Both the position numbers and the translations under genes were made by a program. The notes under the pieces are model-generated. The model had not been told where the DNA came from and ran no database searches. It saw nothing but the letters and a program-made list of their open reading frames with translations. A stretch of DNA of 64,000 nucleotides from Porogramme epimiltina (taxonomy: Eukaryota > Basidiomycota > Agaricomycetes > Polyporales > Polyporaceae). The stretch spans positions 1-64,000 of the forward strand of contig FTLJ01000071.1 of NCBI GenBank assembly GCA_900155495.1, in the 5' to 3' direction. Shown here in pieces: positions 46,137 through 57,700 of this stretch (positions within the stretch are counted from its first letter, which is position 1; each line of letters starts with the position of its first letter).

Positions 46137-48380
46137 TCACCGGTACGCTACATCTTGTCGTTTGCGGAACATTAGCCTCGCCGACGGGTTCGGTATAATG
46201 GCCTCTGCAATGTGGAGGTTGGGCGGCCGCGCGCCGTCTCCGGCAAACTTGAAGTCGTAGTTGAGGATGAGGAACGCAAGCAGCGTCTTGAGCTCGCTCG
46301 CCGCGAAGAACCGTCCAGGGCTGTACGTCAAGGTGAGCACCACGCATCCCTCCATGCACAACTACAAGGCACAACGAAAGAAGGGGAGAGGGGATAACGA
46401 CGGAGGTCTAACGCACCACGCGTGCCGCCCGTGCCCAAACGGGACATAGTCCACGGACGTGTGCACCATCTGGTGCCGCGCGCCCTCGCCCACGCCAGCG
46501 CCCGCACCCGCACCCGCCGCGGCACGCCCGCGCAGCCGCGCGAAGCGGAACGCGTCGAACGCGTCCGGGTCCGCGTAGTGCGCCTCGTCGCGGTGCGTCG
46601 CGCGCGACGGCGCCCCGACGAGCGTGCCCTTCGGGAGGCGCGTCCCGTCGCAGAGCGTCACGTCCTGCATCGCCTTCCGGATCACGCTTACTGCGCGGGG
46701 GAGGGGAGGGGGAAGGGGGGGTCAGCGTTGGCACGTCGCGGGAGGGGAAGGGGGGTGCACTGATGTTGATCCCGTTGTAGCGCTGCGACTCCTTGAGGGT
46801 GCTGTCGAGCTTCCACATCTTGCCGATCGCGGCCTTCGTCCACCCCTCCGCGGCGACGACGGCTTCGATCTCTGCGCGGAGCGGAGCGATGTACTGCGGC
46901 GCAGCCGCAAGGTCGTACAGCGCGTGGGTGACGCTCTGCGGGCGCGAAAGGGGCCACCGCTGTTAGCGCGGCACGCGGGAGTGGGAGGGCAAGGCAAGCT
47001 CACGTTCGACGAGGTGTGGATGGCGCCAAAGTTGATGATGAGGATGCGCTCCGCGACGAGTGCGTCGGGGCTCTGGCGCGGGACGGCCTCGTCCAGGACC
47101 CACTGCAGCAGGTCCGCCTGTGCGCCACGCGCGTTCTTTAGCCGCGGGCATCTCGGGCGCGGGCGGCGCGAGTTGTGGCGGTATACGCACCGGCTTTTCT
47201 GGCCATTCCGAGTCTGCGTACTCGGCCATTTTGGCCTTGCGCTCGTCGATCATCGGTTTTAGCATTGATACGCAGCGGTCGCGCGTGGAGGTCGCCCTGC
47301 TGTAGAGCGCGCCGACAACGCTGCATCGGCGAGGAGTTTGCGGTCAGTAACAGCGCGAGCGTTTGGATAGGGCCCTTTCTCACCTTTTTAGGAACGGAGG
47401 AAACATGTTGATGAGGTACTTGTCCTTCATGACGTCCAGCGTGAAGTTGATAGCCAGATCAACATAATCGTCGTCTCTACCTGTCCGCGCCGCGAGCTCG
47501 TCAGCAAGCGACAGGTGCGGCACGCGGACACACGGACATAACGGCAGCCCGACGAAGACCCTATTGCTCGCGCGCGCGACAATCTTCTGCATCACATTCA
47601 CCGTGTCCACGGCCACCCATTCTAGCGCCCGCACGTCAGTGCCGCCCACCCCGCGGGCCTGGGGCCGCTCTAATGGAGGCAGAGCCGGAGAGGCGCACCG
47701 TTGTCCGCCGCGGGGATGTGGTCCGCGACCGCCTGCATGACCTCGTCGGCGAGCGCGGGGAAGAGCGCGGGGAGCCCGCGCGTGAGCTTGTCGCGCACGA
47801 TGCCGACGTGGTACGGGTCGTCGAGCGTGTCGCGCCCGAGCGTGTGCTTCATTTGCAGGGCCTGTGGGCCAGACAGGTGCAGGGTGAGTAGCTTGGAAAG
47901 TAGGGAGAGGGCGCACGCACGTCGTCGGCGGCCTCCCCGAACGAGAGCTCGTGGTCGGGCCGCCTCCGGAGGTCTTCGACCATCTTGGGGCCGGTGACCA
48001 TGACCATCCACTGGTCAAAGAAGGCGACCTTGAATGCAGAGCCGTAGTGCTGGGTGCCTGATGTGTTATTTGAGTACGGAGGGCACCCGGGAGTGACGCG
48101 CACCTTTTGGTAGCCTTCGGCCAGGATCTCTGCACTGCGGAACAACATGCGGAACGCTGTGAGGTAGGACAGGAGTGGTGCAGATGGACCGCCGACTGTC
48201 GGGATTGCGCGAAGCTGTATTCGAGGGATCGGGATCAGGGACATGAGAGGCGGTATGTCAAATACGCCACGGTTAGATGAGAATCTATATCGGACCCACT
48301 GGATGCATGCGCCATTTTACGACATAGAGCCCAATGGCTAACGAGAGGCCCAGGTAGACCCACGACTGGAAATCTTGCAT
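46137..48380 (-). CDS. Cytochrome P450 (family 2, gene L)
   Basis: Start ATG 48378-48380 (MQDFQSWVYLGLSLAIGLYV, KWRMHP). Exons give LRAIPTVGGPSAPLLSYLTA, FKVAFFDQWMVMVTGPKMV, MKHTLGRDTLDDPYHVGIVRD, IVARASNRVFVGLPLC, LLQWVLDEAVPRQSPDAL, NFGAIHTSS, LKESQRYNGINI, AMQDVTLCDGTRLPKGTLVG, FDAFRFARL and FGHGRHACPG, ending LMFRKRQDVAYR at TGA 46137-46139. The loop before the haem carries an extra Ala/Gly-rich stretch (GRAAAGAGAGAGVGEG) absent from its paralogs but echoed in the relic at 32.5 kb. The cysteine codon is split near 46.32-46.42 kb. Higher GC than the F-I array. Substrate unknown. Confidence 0.88.
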
Positions 48381-48460
48381 GTTCGCTGGCCTGTGTCCGC
48401 TGGGGAGAGGGTAAAGAACGAGGCGAAGCCTGCTGACCGTACCTGGACGACAGGGGCGCG

Positions 48461-48468
48461 ATATAAAT
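48461..48468 (-). promoter_or_regulatory. TATA box of P450 gene L
   Basis: ATTTATAT on the minus strand (ATATAAAT on the plus), about 81 nt before the ATG at 48380. Confidence 0.45.
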
Positions 48469-49283
48469 ACGGGCGCGGGGCGCGGGGGCGCGCCGAGGGT
48501 GGCTTCTTGGTCGGGGCTGAAAGTGTGTGCGCGGGCGCACCGGAGGGGCGCCACTCCCAAAATCTCCCATGGGTCTGCCAGACGGGATCCGGAGGGGGGG
48601 CGCGCGACGGCGGCGCAGGCGCCGTGGTTCTGCGCGGCCACGCGACGCGCGCCCCACGCGCGCCGCTTCCCTGTCTCCGCACGGGCGCGGACATCAGGAA
48701 GAAGCAAACTTTGCCCCCTCGTGGTGCCTCGGACGCGGCGCGCGCGCGGCGGGCCGTCCCACGGGGGCTGCTGCAGAAGCGGGAGAGGGTGGGGAGGGGC
48801 CACCGAGGGAGGGCGCGCGCGCGGGGCCTGGTCCGTGCCTGCTGCCTGGGGCTGACGTGCGAGCGGCGAGCGCGGGCCCCGCTATCGCCCCAACGTGCGC
48901 GACGACACGGGGGCGCGATGGGGCGCGCGCCAACGTGGCTCGCGAGGGGCCGGCGCGTGGGACGGCGGAGGAAGATCGCGCGACGGGGCACGGGCAGGGT
49001 CGAGCGTGTGCCACGGGGAGTGTGGCGGTTTGGGGGAGCAGCATCGATCTGCGACGGGCGGTTGGCGCGCCCGATCCGCTAAGCATGCGCATACATACAG
49101 TTGTAGTGTCCGTTCCGCGAATAAGCTTCCGAGTCCCTGCGTTCGATCCTAGCTATACACCCGGCCCTCGCCCGCCCGATCTCCCCGGCGCACGTCTGCC
49201 CCCGGCGCGGCGCGTGGAGCCCACTGCACCCGCCCCAGTGCTGCTCGGCGCGGCGCGCTCTTCGCCGAGTCGCGCGTCGGACC
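48469..49283. other. Very GC-rich spacer between P450 genes L and M
   Basis: About 0.8 kb of strongly GC-rich, CpG-rich DNA. Open frames of 110-260 codons exist on several frames of both strands, as expected where stop codons are rare. They are Arg-, Ala- and Pro-rich and show no family motif. It holds the upstream region of gene L and the 3' flank of gene M. Confidence 0.6.
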
Positions 49284-51474
49284 TCACGACGCCTGCCGCT
49301 TCCGGAACATGAGCTGCCCGCCCGGCGCGGGCACGACGCTCGACCCAAAGTACACGTTCCGCGGCCGCGCCCCGTCCCCGCCCAGCTTCAGGTCGTAGTT
49401 GACGACCATGAACGCGAGCATCGCCTTCAGCTCGTTCGCCGCGAAGAACCGTCCGGGGCTGCATGCGCTCAGTCAGCACCTCCGCGCGGACCGAGCAGCC
49501 GACCGTGTGTACGCACCATGCGTGCTTGCCGTGCCCGAACGCGATGTACTCGAGCGACGTGTTCACGAACTGGTGCTTCGTGCCCTCGCCCGCGCCCTCC
49601 CGCATCCGCGCGAAACGGAACGGGTCGAACCGCGCCGCGTCCGGGTACACCGCGTCGTCGTGGTGCGTGCCCCACGCCGCCGCGGAGAGCAGCGTGTCCT
49701 TCGGGATGAACGTCCCGTCGCTCAGCGTCACGTCCCGCAGCGCTAGCCGCGTTACGGACACTGTGGGCGCGCGTGGGGGGAGGGGAGAAGGAGAAAAAAG
49801 GAGGCGTGAGAATCTTGGCGCTGCGCGCGGACGGACGGGAAGGCAGGAAAGGAAAGGGGACGCACTGAGGCCGATGCCGTGGAAGCGCTGTGACTCCTTG
49901 AGCAGGCTGTCCAGCTTCCACATCTTGCCCATCGCTGCCTTCGTCCACCCGTCCGCAGCGACGATTGGCTCGATCTCCGCGCGGAGCGGGCCCATCCACT
50001 CCGGGTGTGCCGCGAGGTCGTATAGGGCATGCGTGATGCTCTGTAGGGAGGAGGGAGAGGGCGCGCGTCAGTCCGCCGTCCGTCCCGTCCGGGAGTACGA
50101 GCGCGAGGGAGAAAGCGCGCGACGTACGTTAGATGACGTATGGATCGCCGCGAAGTTGACAAGCAGAATGCGCTCTGCGATACCCTCGTCCGTGCTCCGT
50201 CTCGGGATCGCTTCCTCGAGTATCCATTGTAACATGTCGTTCTGCGGTGCCTGTTCAGCTCTGCTCCCGGCGCGCGCGCGACGCGGCGACTCACCGGCCG
50301 GCCCTCCCAGCTGTCACCAAACTCCTCCATCTTCGACCGGCGCGCGTCCAGCAACGGCTTGAGGAACCCGGCTGTGGTACATACGTTCTTCTTCGCCCCG
50401 CTGATCAGCGCCCCGACGAGTCTGTGCACATGCAAGACCCGTTAGAAGCCTCGCTAACATGCACGAGGACGGCGCGCGAGACGGCTCACGGGCGGAGGAT
50501 GTGCGGGAAGAAGATGAGGATCGTCCGGTCCTTGACGACGTCCATCGTGAACCGGATCGCGAGGTCGAGATAGGCCTGCTTGCGGCCTGTGCCGCGCATA
50601 TGCATCAGCCTTCGGACGCCCGGATCGCGTAGAAGAAGCGGGTACGCACACAGGGGCGTGCCGACGAAAACGCGGTTGCTCGCGCGCGCGACGATCTTCT
50701 GCATCGTCGGCATGGCCGATACCGTCGTCCACTCTGCATCGCGCAGGCGAGTTAGTGGCGACAAGACAACATCAAGACCGAATTGAGTGCGGGGAACGCA
50801 CCGGCGCCGTGGGTGGGGATGTAGTCCGGGACGGCCACGGTGAGCTCGTCGATCACGTCCGGGAGCACGACGGGGAGCGTGCGCATCAGCTTCTCGCGGA
50901 TGATGTCGACGTGGTACGGGTCGTCGAGCGACGCGCGCCCGAGCGTGTATTTCATCTGCAAGAACTGGTCGCCCAGAGGGGTCGACGTTGGGCACCGACT
51001 GTCACTCTGAAGATGCTGTCATAGCGCACCTCTTCTGTGCCCTCCATGAACGAGAGCTCTTCGTCGGGCCGTTTGCGTAGCTCGTCCACCAGCTTCGGGC
51101 CACTGACGACGACCGTCCACTGGTCGAGCAGCGCGACCTTGAATACAGAGCCATGGTACTATTCGCAGTGCACGCTCTTGTCAGCATAGATAAAGGGCTT
51201 CGACAAGGCCGGGACACACCCGCTGGTATCCTTCCGTGATCAAATCCTTTCCGCGGCGGAGGTAGTTGAACGCGCTGATGAACGACAGGATGGGCGCGGA
51301 CGGCCCGCCCACGGTCGGGATTGACCTCAGCTACACCCAGACATGTCAGGAATCGCGCCCTTGAACGGGGAGAGGGGAAGCACGCACCGGGTCAGACCGC
51401 CACCGCACGACATACGCGACGACGCAGACCGCCGCGAGAGCATATAGGAGCGCCTGGGGGTCCTCTACGATCAT
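49284..51474 (-). CDS. Cytochrome P450 (family 2, gene M)
   Basis: Start ATG 51472-51474 (MIVEDPQALLYALAAVCVVA, RWRSDP). Exons give LRSIPTVGGPSAPILSFISA, FKVALLDQWTVVVSGPKLV, MKYTLGRASLDDPYHVDIIRE, IVARASNRVFVGTPLC, MLQWILEEAIPRRSTDEG, NFAAIHTSS, LKESQRFHGIGL, ALRDVTLSDGTFIPKDTLLS and FDPFRFARM, then FGHGKHACPG. The last exon is GRFFAANELKAMLAFMVVNY, ending LMFRKRQAS at TGA 49284-49286. The cysteine codon is split near 49.46-49.52 kb. Nearest to gene J by its C-terminus and to the array genes by its anchor. It is the outermost minus-strand member. Substrate unknown. Confidence 0.88.
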
Positions 51475-51530
51475 AGAGGGCAGAATGAGGGGGGCGGAAA
51501 GGAAAAGGGAGGACGTGGGGCCCCACGCGG

Positions 51531-51543
51531 GGTATATGTACCC
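51531..51543 (-). promoter_or_regulatory. TATA/GGTACATATA element of P450 gene M
   Basis: GGGTACATATACC on the minus strand, about 58 nt before the ATG at 51474. Confidence 0.45.
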
Positions 51544-52265
51544 GTTTTGCGGGCCATTTCCCGCGTACCGTACCATTGTCAGGGATCGCTTCGACAATCA
51601 CTACGGCACGCCCGAGGCTGCGTTCTCATCCGCCCATGTGCCGAGCCTCCCCTCCGCGCCCGCACAGGGGCTCGAGGGGCGCAGCGCGTAAGGAGAATGA
51701 CCAGCGGGGGCGCCGCATCCCCGAGAAGCATCGGTGGGGCGTGACCGTGGGCTGGAGCTGTCGGGGGGTACGGGCATCTGAGATTGGGATGTGGGAGGAA
51801 TGCCAGAAGATGCACGGAAGCGTGGAGCATGTGGATACTGCTCCCGGCGCGGAACTGCACAGAGGTACATATCGCGGCTGGGAGGGGTTCGCAGGCATCA
51901 AATATGTTGCGTCTAGCCTCACGATGGGCCCTATAACTCAGTGGTTGGAGGAGTGGTTGAAGGGTTGGGAAGAGACGGAGCGCCAACTTCAATGCGTGAG
52001 CCAATCAGTCAATGTGGCGCCCGGCCCGACTCCGATCCGGCCTCGGTTGATCCCCGACGAAAGTACATATGTCTGCACGGCAAGCGCCGGCGACATGTCT
52101 CGCAGGGTCGCCCAACCGAGCCCAAGCGACCAAACATTCTTCGCAAGGCGATGTTGGAGGTTTGGAGTGAGAAGGGAGCCGAGGTAGCCCCGGCGTTTCC
52201 GGGGATCGCATAGCTGCGCAGTTCTCGATAGGCGGGTATGTTTCGATGGTCTGGAATTGTGTAAC
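51544..52265. other. Spacer between gene M and the tandem repeat
   Basis: Contains only shadow-like open frames on both strands (up to 203 codons) without motifs. No gene recognised. Confidence 0.45.
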
Positions 52266-54119
52266 ACGAGTGTATTTGCCCGTGGCTTTGCCACGATGCG
52301 GGCCTTTGGCCCTCTAGTCGCTATGTATACGTTGGCTTTTAACCCTCTTATCGTGATGTGGTACTTTCTTGAGGTTTGTTCATTATTAATTTATCTTAGC
52401 CAAGCTCCCGAGTCCGGATGTAAGTGTCACACCATTATTTAGGGTCTCCGGTGGCCGCGTCTCTTCGCTGGCCCGTTTTGTCTAATAGGATGGAGCTTCA
52501 GTTACATATGAGTTTATACTGACCCTGTGATAAGTATCCACGTTACAGGCTGTATAATAAGTTTTGAACCCCGTGAACTTAATCTAATAATTTAATTTTT
52601 CTCCCGTGATCCCGTTGAACCTCTGCATAGTACCTAAGATATTGTATGTTCCACTGGAGTCGCGAACGCTGTCGCTGCGCGAAAGACAGTCAGGTCGGCA
52701 CTGGGCTGTCGCTTCGCGAAAAATGGACCGGAACCGGGGAGCGCCCTCGTCCCTCGGGCGCTCTTTTGGATGGGCCCTCGTTCCTCGGGCTAGGCGGAGC
52801 ACATGGCTGCCATGTGGTTGCGCTTACGTCGCGTATTTCGCGTATTTCGCGTAGCTCTTTAGACGCCCCCTCCTCCCGTTATTCTTAGACGAGTGTATTT
52901 GCCCGTGGCTTTGCCACGATGTGGCCCTTTGGCCCTCTAGTCGCTACGTATGTGCGGGCCTTTGGCCCTCTAGTCTCTACGTATGCATGGGCCTTTAGCC
53001 CTCTAATCACACGGTCTTTATTATTAATTTGTTGTAGCCCTCTCGATATAGGTGTCAGGCCTATCGTCCAGAGTCTCCCGTGGCCGCGCTGGCCCGTTTT
53101 TTTCTTATAGGATGGATCTTAAGTTACCTACGAATTTATACTGATCCCGTAATAAGGATCCACGTTACAGGCTGTATAATAAAATTTGAAACCCGTGAAC
53201 TTAATCTAATCCTTTGACCCTGCTCCCGTGATCCCGTTGAACCTCTGCACACCCTAATATATTCTATGTTCCACTGGAGTCACGGACGCTGTCGCTGCGT
53301 GAAAGACAGTCAGGTCGGCGCCGGGCTGTCGCTTCGCGAGAAAAGGACCGGAACCGGGGCGCGCCCTCGTCCCTCGGGCGCTCTTTTTTGGGGGCCCTCG
53401 TTCCTCGGGCCAGGGGGAGCACATGGCTGCCATGTGGTTGCGCGTAGTTCGCGTATTTCGCGTATTTCGCGTAGCTCTTTAGACGCCCCCTCCTCCCGTT
53501 ATTCTTAGACGAGTGTATTTGCCCGTGGCTTTGCCACGATGTGGGCCTTCGGCCCTCTAGTCGCTACGTGTACATGGGCTTTCAGCCCTCTAATCGCAAC
53601 ATGGTGTCTTATTGAGCTTTGTTCATTATTAATTTATCTCAGCCACGCTCCCGATGTAAGTATTGCACCATTATTTAGGGTCTCCCGTGGTCGCGTCTCC
53701 TCGCTGGCCGGTTTTTTTAATAGGGTGGAGCCTCAGTTACATATGACTTTATACTGACCCTGTAATAAGGATCCACCTTACAGACTGTATAATAAAATTT
53801 GAAACCCGTAAACTTAATCTAAAATTTTGATCCTGCTCCCGTGATCCCGTTGAACTCTGCACACCCTGAGATACTCTATGTTCCATACATAGGAGTCGCA
53901 AATGCTGTCGCTGCGCGAAAGACAGTCAGGTCGGCGCTGGGCTGTCGCTTCGCGAAAAATGGACCGGAACCCCTTGGGCGCTCCGCGCGGCTTTGGGGGC
54001 CCTCGTCCCTCGGGCCAGGCCATCCACGTGGGCCCACATGGCGTCCATGTGGCGTTTTTCGCGTACGCCGCGTATTTCGCGTAGCTCTTTAGACGCCCCC
54101 TCCTCCCGTTATTCTTAGA
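52266..54119. repeat. Tandem repeat, three units of about 620 bp
   Basis: Units start at ACGAGTGTATTTGCCC at 52266, 52889 and 53509 (periods 623 and 620 bp); the third ends near 54119. Each unit holds, in order, CGTGGCTTTGCCACGATG, short sub-repeats of the type GGCCTTTGGCCCTCTAGTCG, a GTTACAGGCTGTATAATAA segment, a CTGTCGCTGCGxGAAAGACA block with its near-mirror CTGTCGCTTCGCGA, a CCTCGTCCCTCGGGC block, TCGCGTATTTCGCGTA and TAGACGCCCCCTCCTCCCG. Units diverge by substitutions and small indels. No coding frame is conserved among them (frames of 60-83 codons shift). Function unknown. Confidence 0.9.
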
Positions 54120-54742
54120 TCATGTGGATTCTCACATGGCGACGCCTTGTTCAAAAGTCCTCCGATGTCCGTCTCTTCCAGGAGACCCCGACGGCCAAGG
54201 TCAAACCCAAGCATGGAGCATAAAAGTACATTAAGCGCGTACCGCCAGGACTATCATATACAGGAGCTGTCGACGTACCCTCAAGAATGTGGTGGGCGGT
54301 GTCGCCACGGGGGTCGCGCATATCCTAGATGAGCGGATGAGATCAAGGCTGGTGGACGGTGCGGTATACGTATAAGTAAGGATGCTGGGGGGAAGACGAC
54401 GTGGGTACACGAGCGGTGGAGTCCGGGAGACGAAACAACATGTGGGGGTGCATGCGAAGGGGTGTGCGGGGAGCGCAGGGAAGTGAGCCAAGGGAGGAGC
54501 GGCCGACATTAGTGGGTGATGGTACGAGGGGGTGGATGGCGTGCCGGCGGGGAACGCACTGGCATACCTCATAGAGGGAAGAAAGGGGAGGGTGGAGCGA
54601 AGGGGAGCCTGGTGCGTCAATAGGGCAGCGAACAGAACGCGATAATAAAAGTTAAAACAAGCCCCACACGCGTCCCCGCACACACCGAAAGACGCAGAGG
54701 AACAACGCTACAGCAGCGCCCTCCCGCCCGCCCGCCCCAGGG
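54120..54742. other. 3' flank of the deubiquitinase gene
   Basis: About 0.6 kb without a recognisable gene. The 150-codon minus-strand frame at 54231-54683 has no motif and lies directly downstream of the deubiquitinase stop; it is probably 3' UTR or chance. Confidence 0.5.
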
Positions 54743-57700
54743 TCAGCGCGCAAACGACGACGGCGGCGGCGCCTCCTTCTGCCGGTCCCGGTCCTTGTCG
54801 CGCCGCCCAAAGCCCAGCATCGGCGCGGTCAGGCTCAGCTTCCGCGTCGCGCGCTTCCAGTTCTGCGCCGCCGCGGCGCTCACGCTGTGCCCGTGCCCGT
54901 GCCCGTGCCCGTGCCCGTGCCCGCCCCCGCCGCCCGCGCTCGTGCTCACGCTCGCGGGCACGACGGGCGTGTCCCCGATCCCGCCCCCGCCCGTGCCCCC
55001 GAACGAGAGCGCGGACGCGAACGCCGGCGGAGGGGGCGGATGCGCGGGCGGATGGAGGGGCAGCGTGCGGGCGTGCGAGGGCGCGTGGGACTGCGTCGAG
55101 TACGAGTGGTGCGAGTCCGCCGTCGGCGCCACGCTCGCGCGCGACGGCGCGGCGGACTCGCGCGGCGGCGGGTGCGCGGGCGGGTCCAGCGGGAGCGGCG
55201 GCGGCGGTTCCGCTGCAGCGGCGCGCGGAAACGGCGACGGTGATGGCGACGGGTTGCGCGAGCTCGCGGCCGTGCGCGCGCTCGACCCTGGCCGGCTCCC
55301 GCTCGCAGTGCTCTCCGCGCCCTCACGCGACTTGCCCTTCGCGTGCGGCGCATGGTCCCCCAGCGGCCCGTTCGCCCCCACCCCCGGGGACGCGGGGGAG
55401 CCAGGGAGCGGCGGCATCGGCGGGGGGTATGCGAGGCCGGATGCGGGGCGCGAGGCCGACGACGTGGACGACGAAGAGGCGAGCGCGGCGTTCGCTGTAG
55501 ACGGGCGCTTCGTGTGCGCGCGGGCCGCGGAGTCGCGGCTGCGCTCGCGCGCGCGGTGCGTGAGGTCCGGCGCGGACTTCTTGTGTGCGGAAGGGGAGAG
55601 CGGAGGCTCGGACGCGGACGTGGCGGCGAGCGGGAGCGCGCGGGCGGGGAGGTGCGGCGAAGACGAGGACGAGGGCACGCTGCCCTCGCCGTGCCCAGCC
55701 TCGGACCCGCGCCGCCCGCGTCGGGGGGACATGGGGACTGCGACCTCGGCGCGCGTGGAGCTCTTGCGTTTGAACCAGCTAGGTTTCTTCTCTGGGGCGC
55801 GCTCCTTCGTTGCAGACCCGTTCGGGAACGCGTGGCCCTTGCCGGGGACGGGGGAGGATGGGACTGACGGGACCGATGGGACGGAGGAGCTGTGCGCGCC
55901 GTCTGTCTGGCTGTCGTGCTCTGACGGCGCGGTTCGGGGACGGCGGGTCGACGGAGAGCTGGGGAGGGGCGGGACGGGGAACATCTCGGCGCCGCTGCGC
56001 CTGCTCTCTGACGCCGCTGTGCCATTCCGGAGCCGGAGTGAGGGCGTATTGCGGAGGGTGTGGAATAGGCCTTTGTGCTGTGGCTGTGGCGAGGACGGGC
56101 CAGCGGCGGGGGCGGGCCCAGACCCGGGCGTGGGGATGTGCAGCGACAGGTGCGGCGGCGTGGAGTTTGCGGGCGATAGCGCGGGAGGCTCCCGGTTGTC
56201 CGAGAACTCCGGGTCCCTCGCGAGCCCCGGCGGCACCGCGGGTGCATGGGACCCTGGGACGTGCCCCTGATCGCTTGGCTCGCCCGTCGCGAGACTGAGC
56301 GGCTTCCCGTGGGGGGATCCGACGTCTGTCGTGGTTGCTGATGCGGGTGGGGGCGTTGGGGCCTTCAGGCCCAGGGCGGGAAGGTCGAGGTCGACGGCCT
56401 GGTAGTACAGCACATACGCGGAGCCGCTGTTCGATTCTCCAAAGTACTTCGAGATTTCCGACTCCTTGATGGTAGAGACCGTGTCGTCGTCGAAGAGCGT
56501 CCAGACACCCCGTGCCTTGATTATCGTGACGTAGTGGCCGTGGTGCGGCCCACTAGAAGTAAGGTTGCGAGCGTCAGGTGGGCAAGTCACCGGATGATGT
56601 CGCGCAGCGGATGCGGTACGTACGTGCCAATGTGTACGACTATTGCGAAGAGTTCATATAGTCTATCCGGGTCCTCTGCGTCGTCTACGGTGTTGAATAG
56701 TCGAAGTTCTAATGGAAACGCGACGCGGTACGCGAGCTTGATGTACTTCTGGACGTCTTCCTGGTACTTGAAGCGTTTTAGGTGCAGCGCGAGCACGTTC
56801 GGGAGTTTCTTGATCTTCATTCTGAAAGACACGGGATAAACCTTGCCGGTGATCAACATACACGGGAGAAGCGTACCTTTTCTCCGCCTCCTGCAAGTCG
56901 CAACACGAATCGCAGAAGAACTTGTTCTTCTGACAGAGCATCTCGCTCGCGCTGAACTGCCGGAGACACGCAGTCACCGACGAGTTCTGCTCGATGTCGA
57001 TTGAGAGGTCGAGGAACGACTCATCGCGGGAGGATACGGTCTCGCACGTCAGGCAGCGCGTCTCGCTCGTCAGCACGCCCTCGAAGAGCCTGTGCACTAT
57101 CGTGGCGTGGTGCGCGGCGACCTGTGCGGTGGTCGTGGACGAAGGGGGCTGTGTGGAGAGCGTCGCGATGGACGCGCTCACTTCGCAGGGGGGCTGCGCT
57201 TGAGCTTCGCGATACGGGGGGTGCGCAAGACGGGGTACTCACGGTCCTCTCCCGATTTGCCTGCTCCGTTTGTACTCTCTTTGAGCTTCCTCCCGTCCGC
57301 CTCCATCTCCTCCATGATCTTGTTCAGCAGAAAGTTGAGGAACTCGTGGGCGTCCTGATGCTGAGAGCCGCGGAAGAGCTCGTTGAGTTCTTTGAGCTTG
57401 TCGATGAACGCGCGGGGGGCGACGGTTCCCTTGTCGGCGGGATTTCGGCTGATGTGTAGGAAGAGGGAGCGGAGGGCCGATAGCAGAGACGGAGGCGCTG
57501 GGGGAATGGGAATCGCGGGTGGCACATTTGGGTGTATTGACGGTGCTTCGGATACAGAAGCGGAGCGAGTGGGCTTCTTGCGACCTATGGCGGGCGGCGG
57601 TGGTTGTTGGACGGGTGGGGGAGGAATAACAGGGAGGGGCGGGACGTCGGGTGCGGAGGGGTCTGGATGCTGGAGGAGGAGGTCGCGAAACGGACCGCAA

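Noticed and set aside
48338..49312. Several long open frames on both strands between P450 genes L and M
   Set aside because: Arg/Ala/Pro-rich frames in very GC-rich DNA with no motif and heavy mutual overlap; expected by chance where stop codons are rare.
54795..56270. 491-codon plus-strand open frame opposite the deubiquitinase tail
   Set aside because: It is antisense to a well-supported exon, is Gly/Ala/Arg-rich and arises from high GC content. No family motif.
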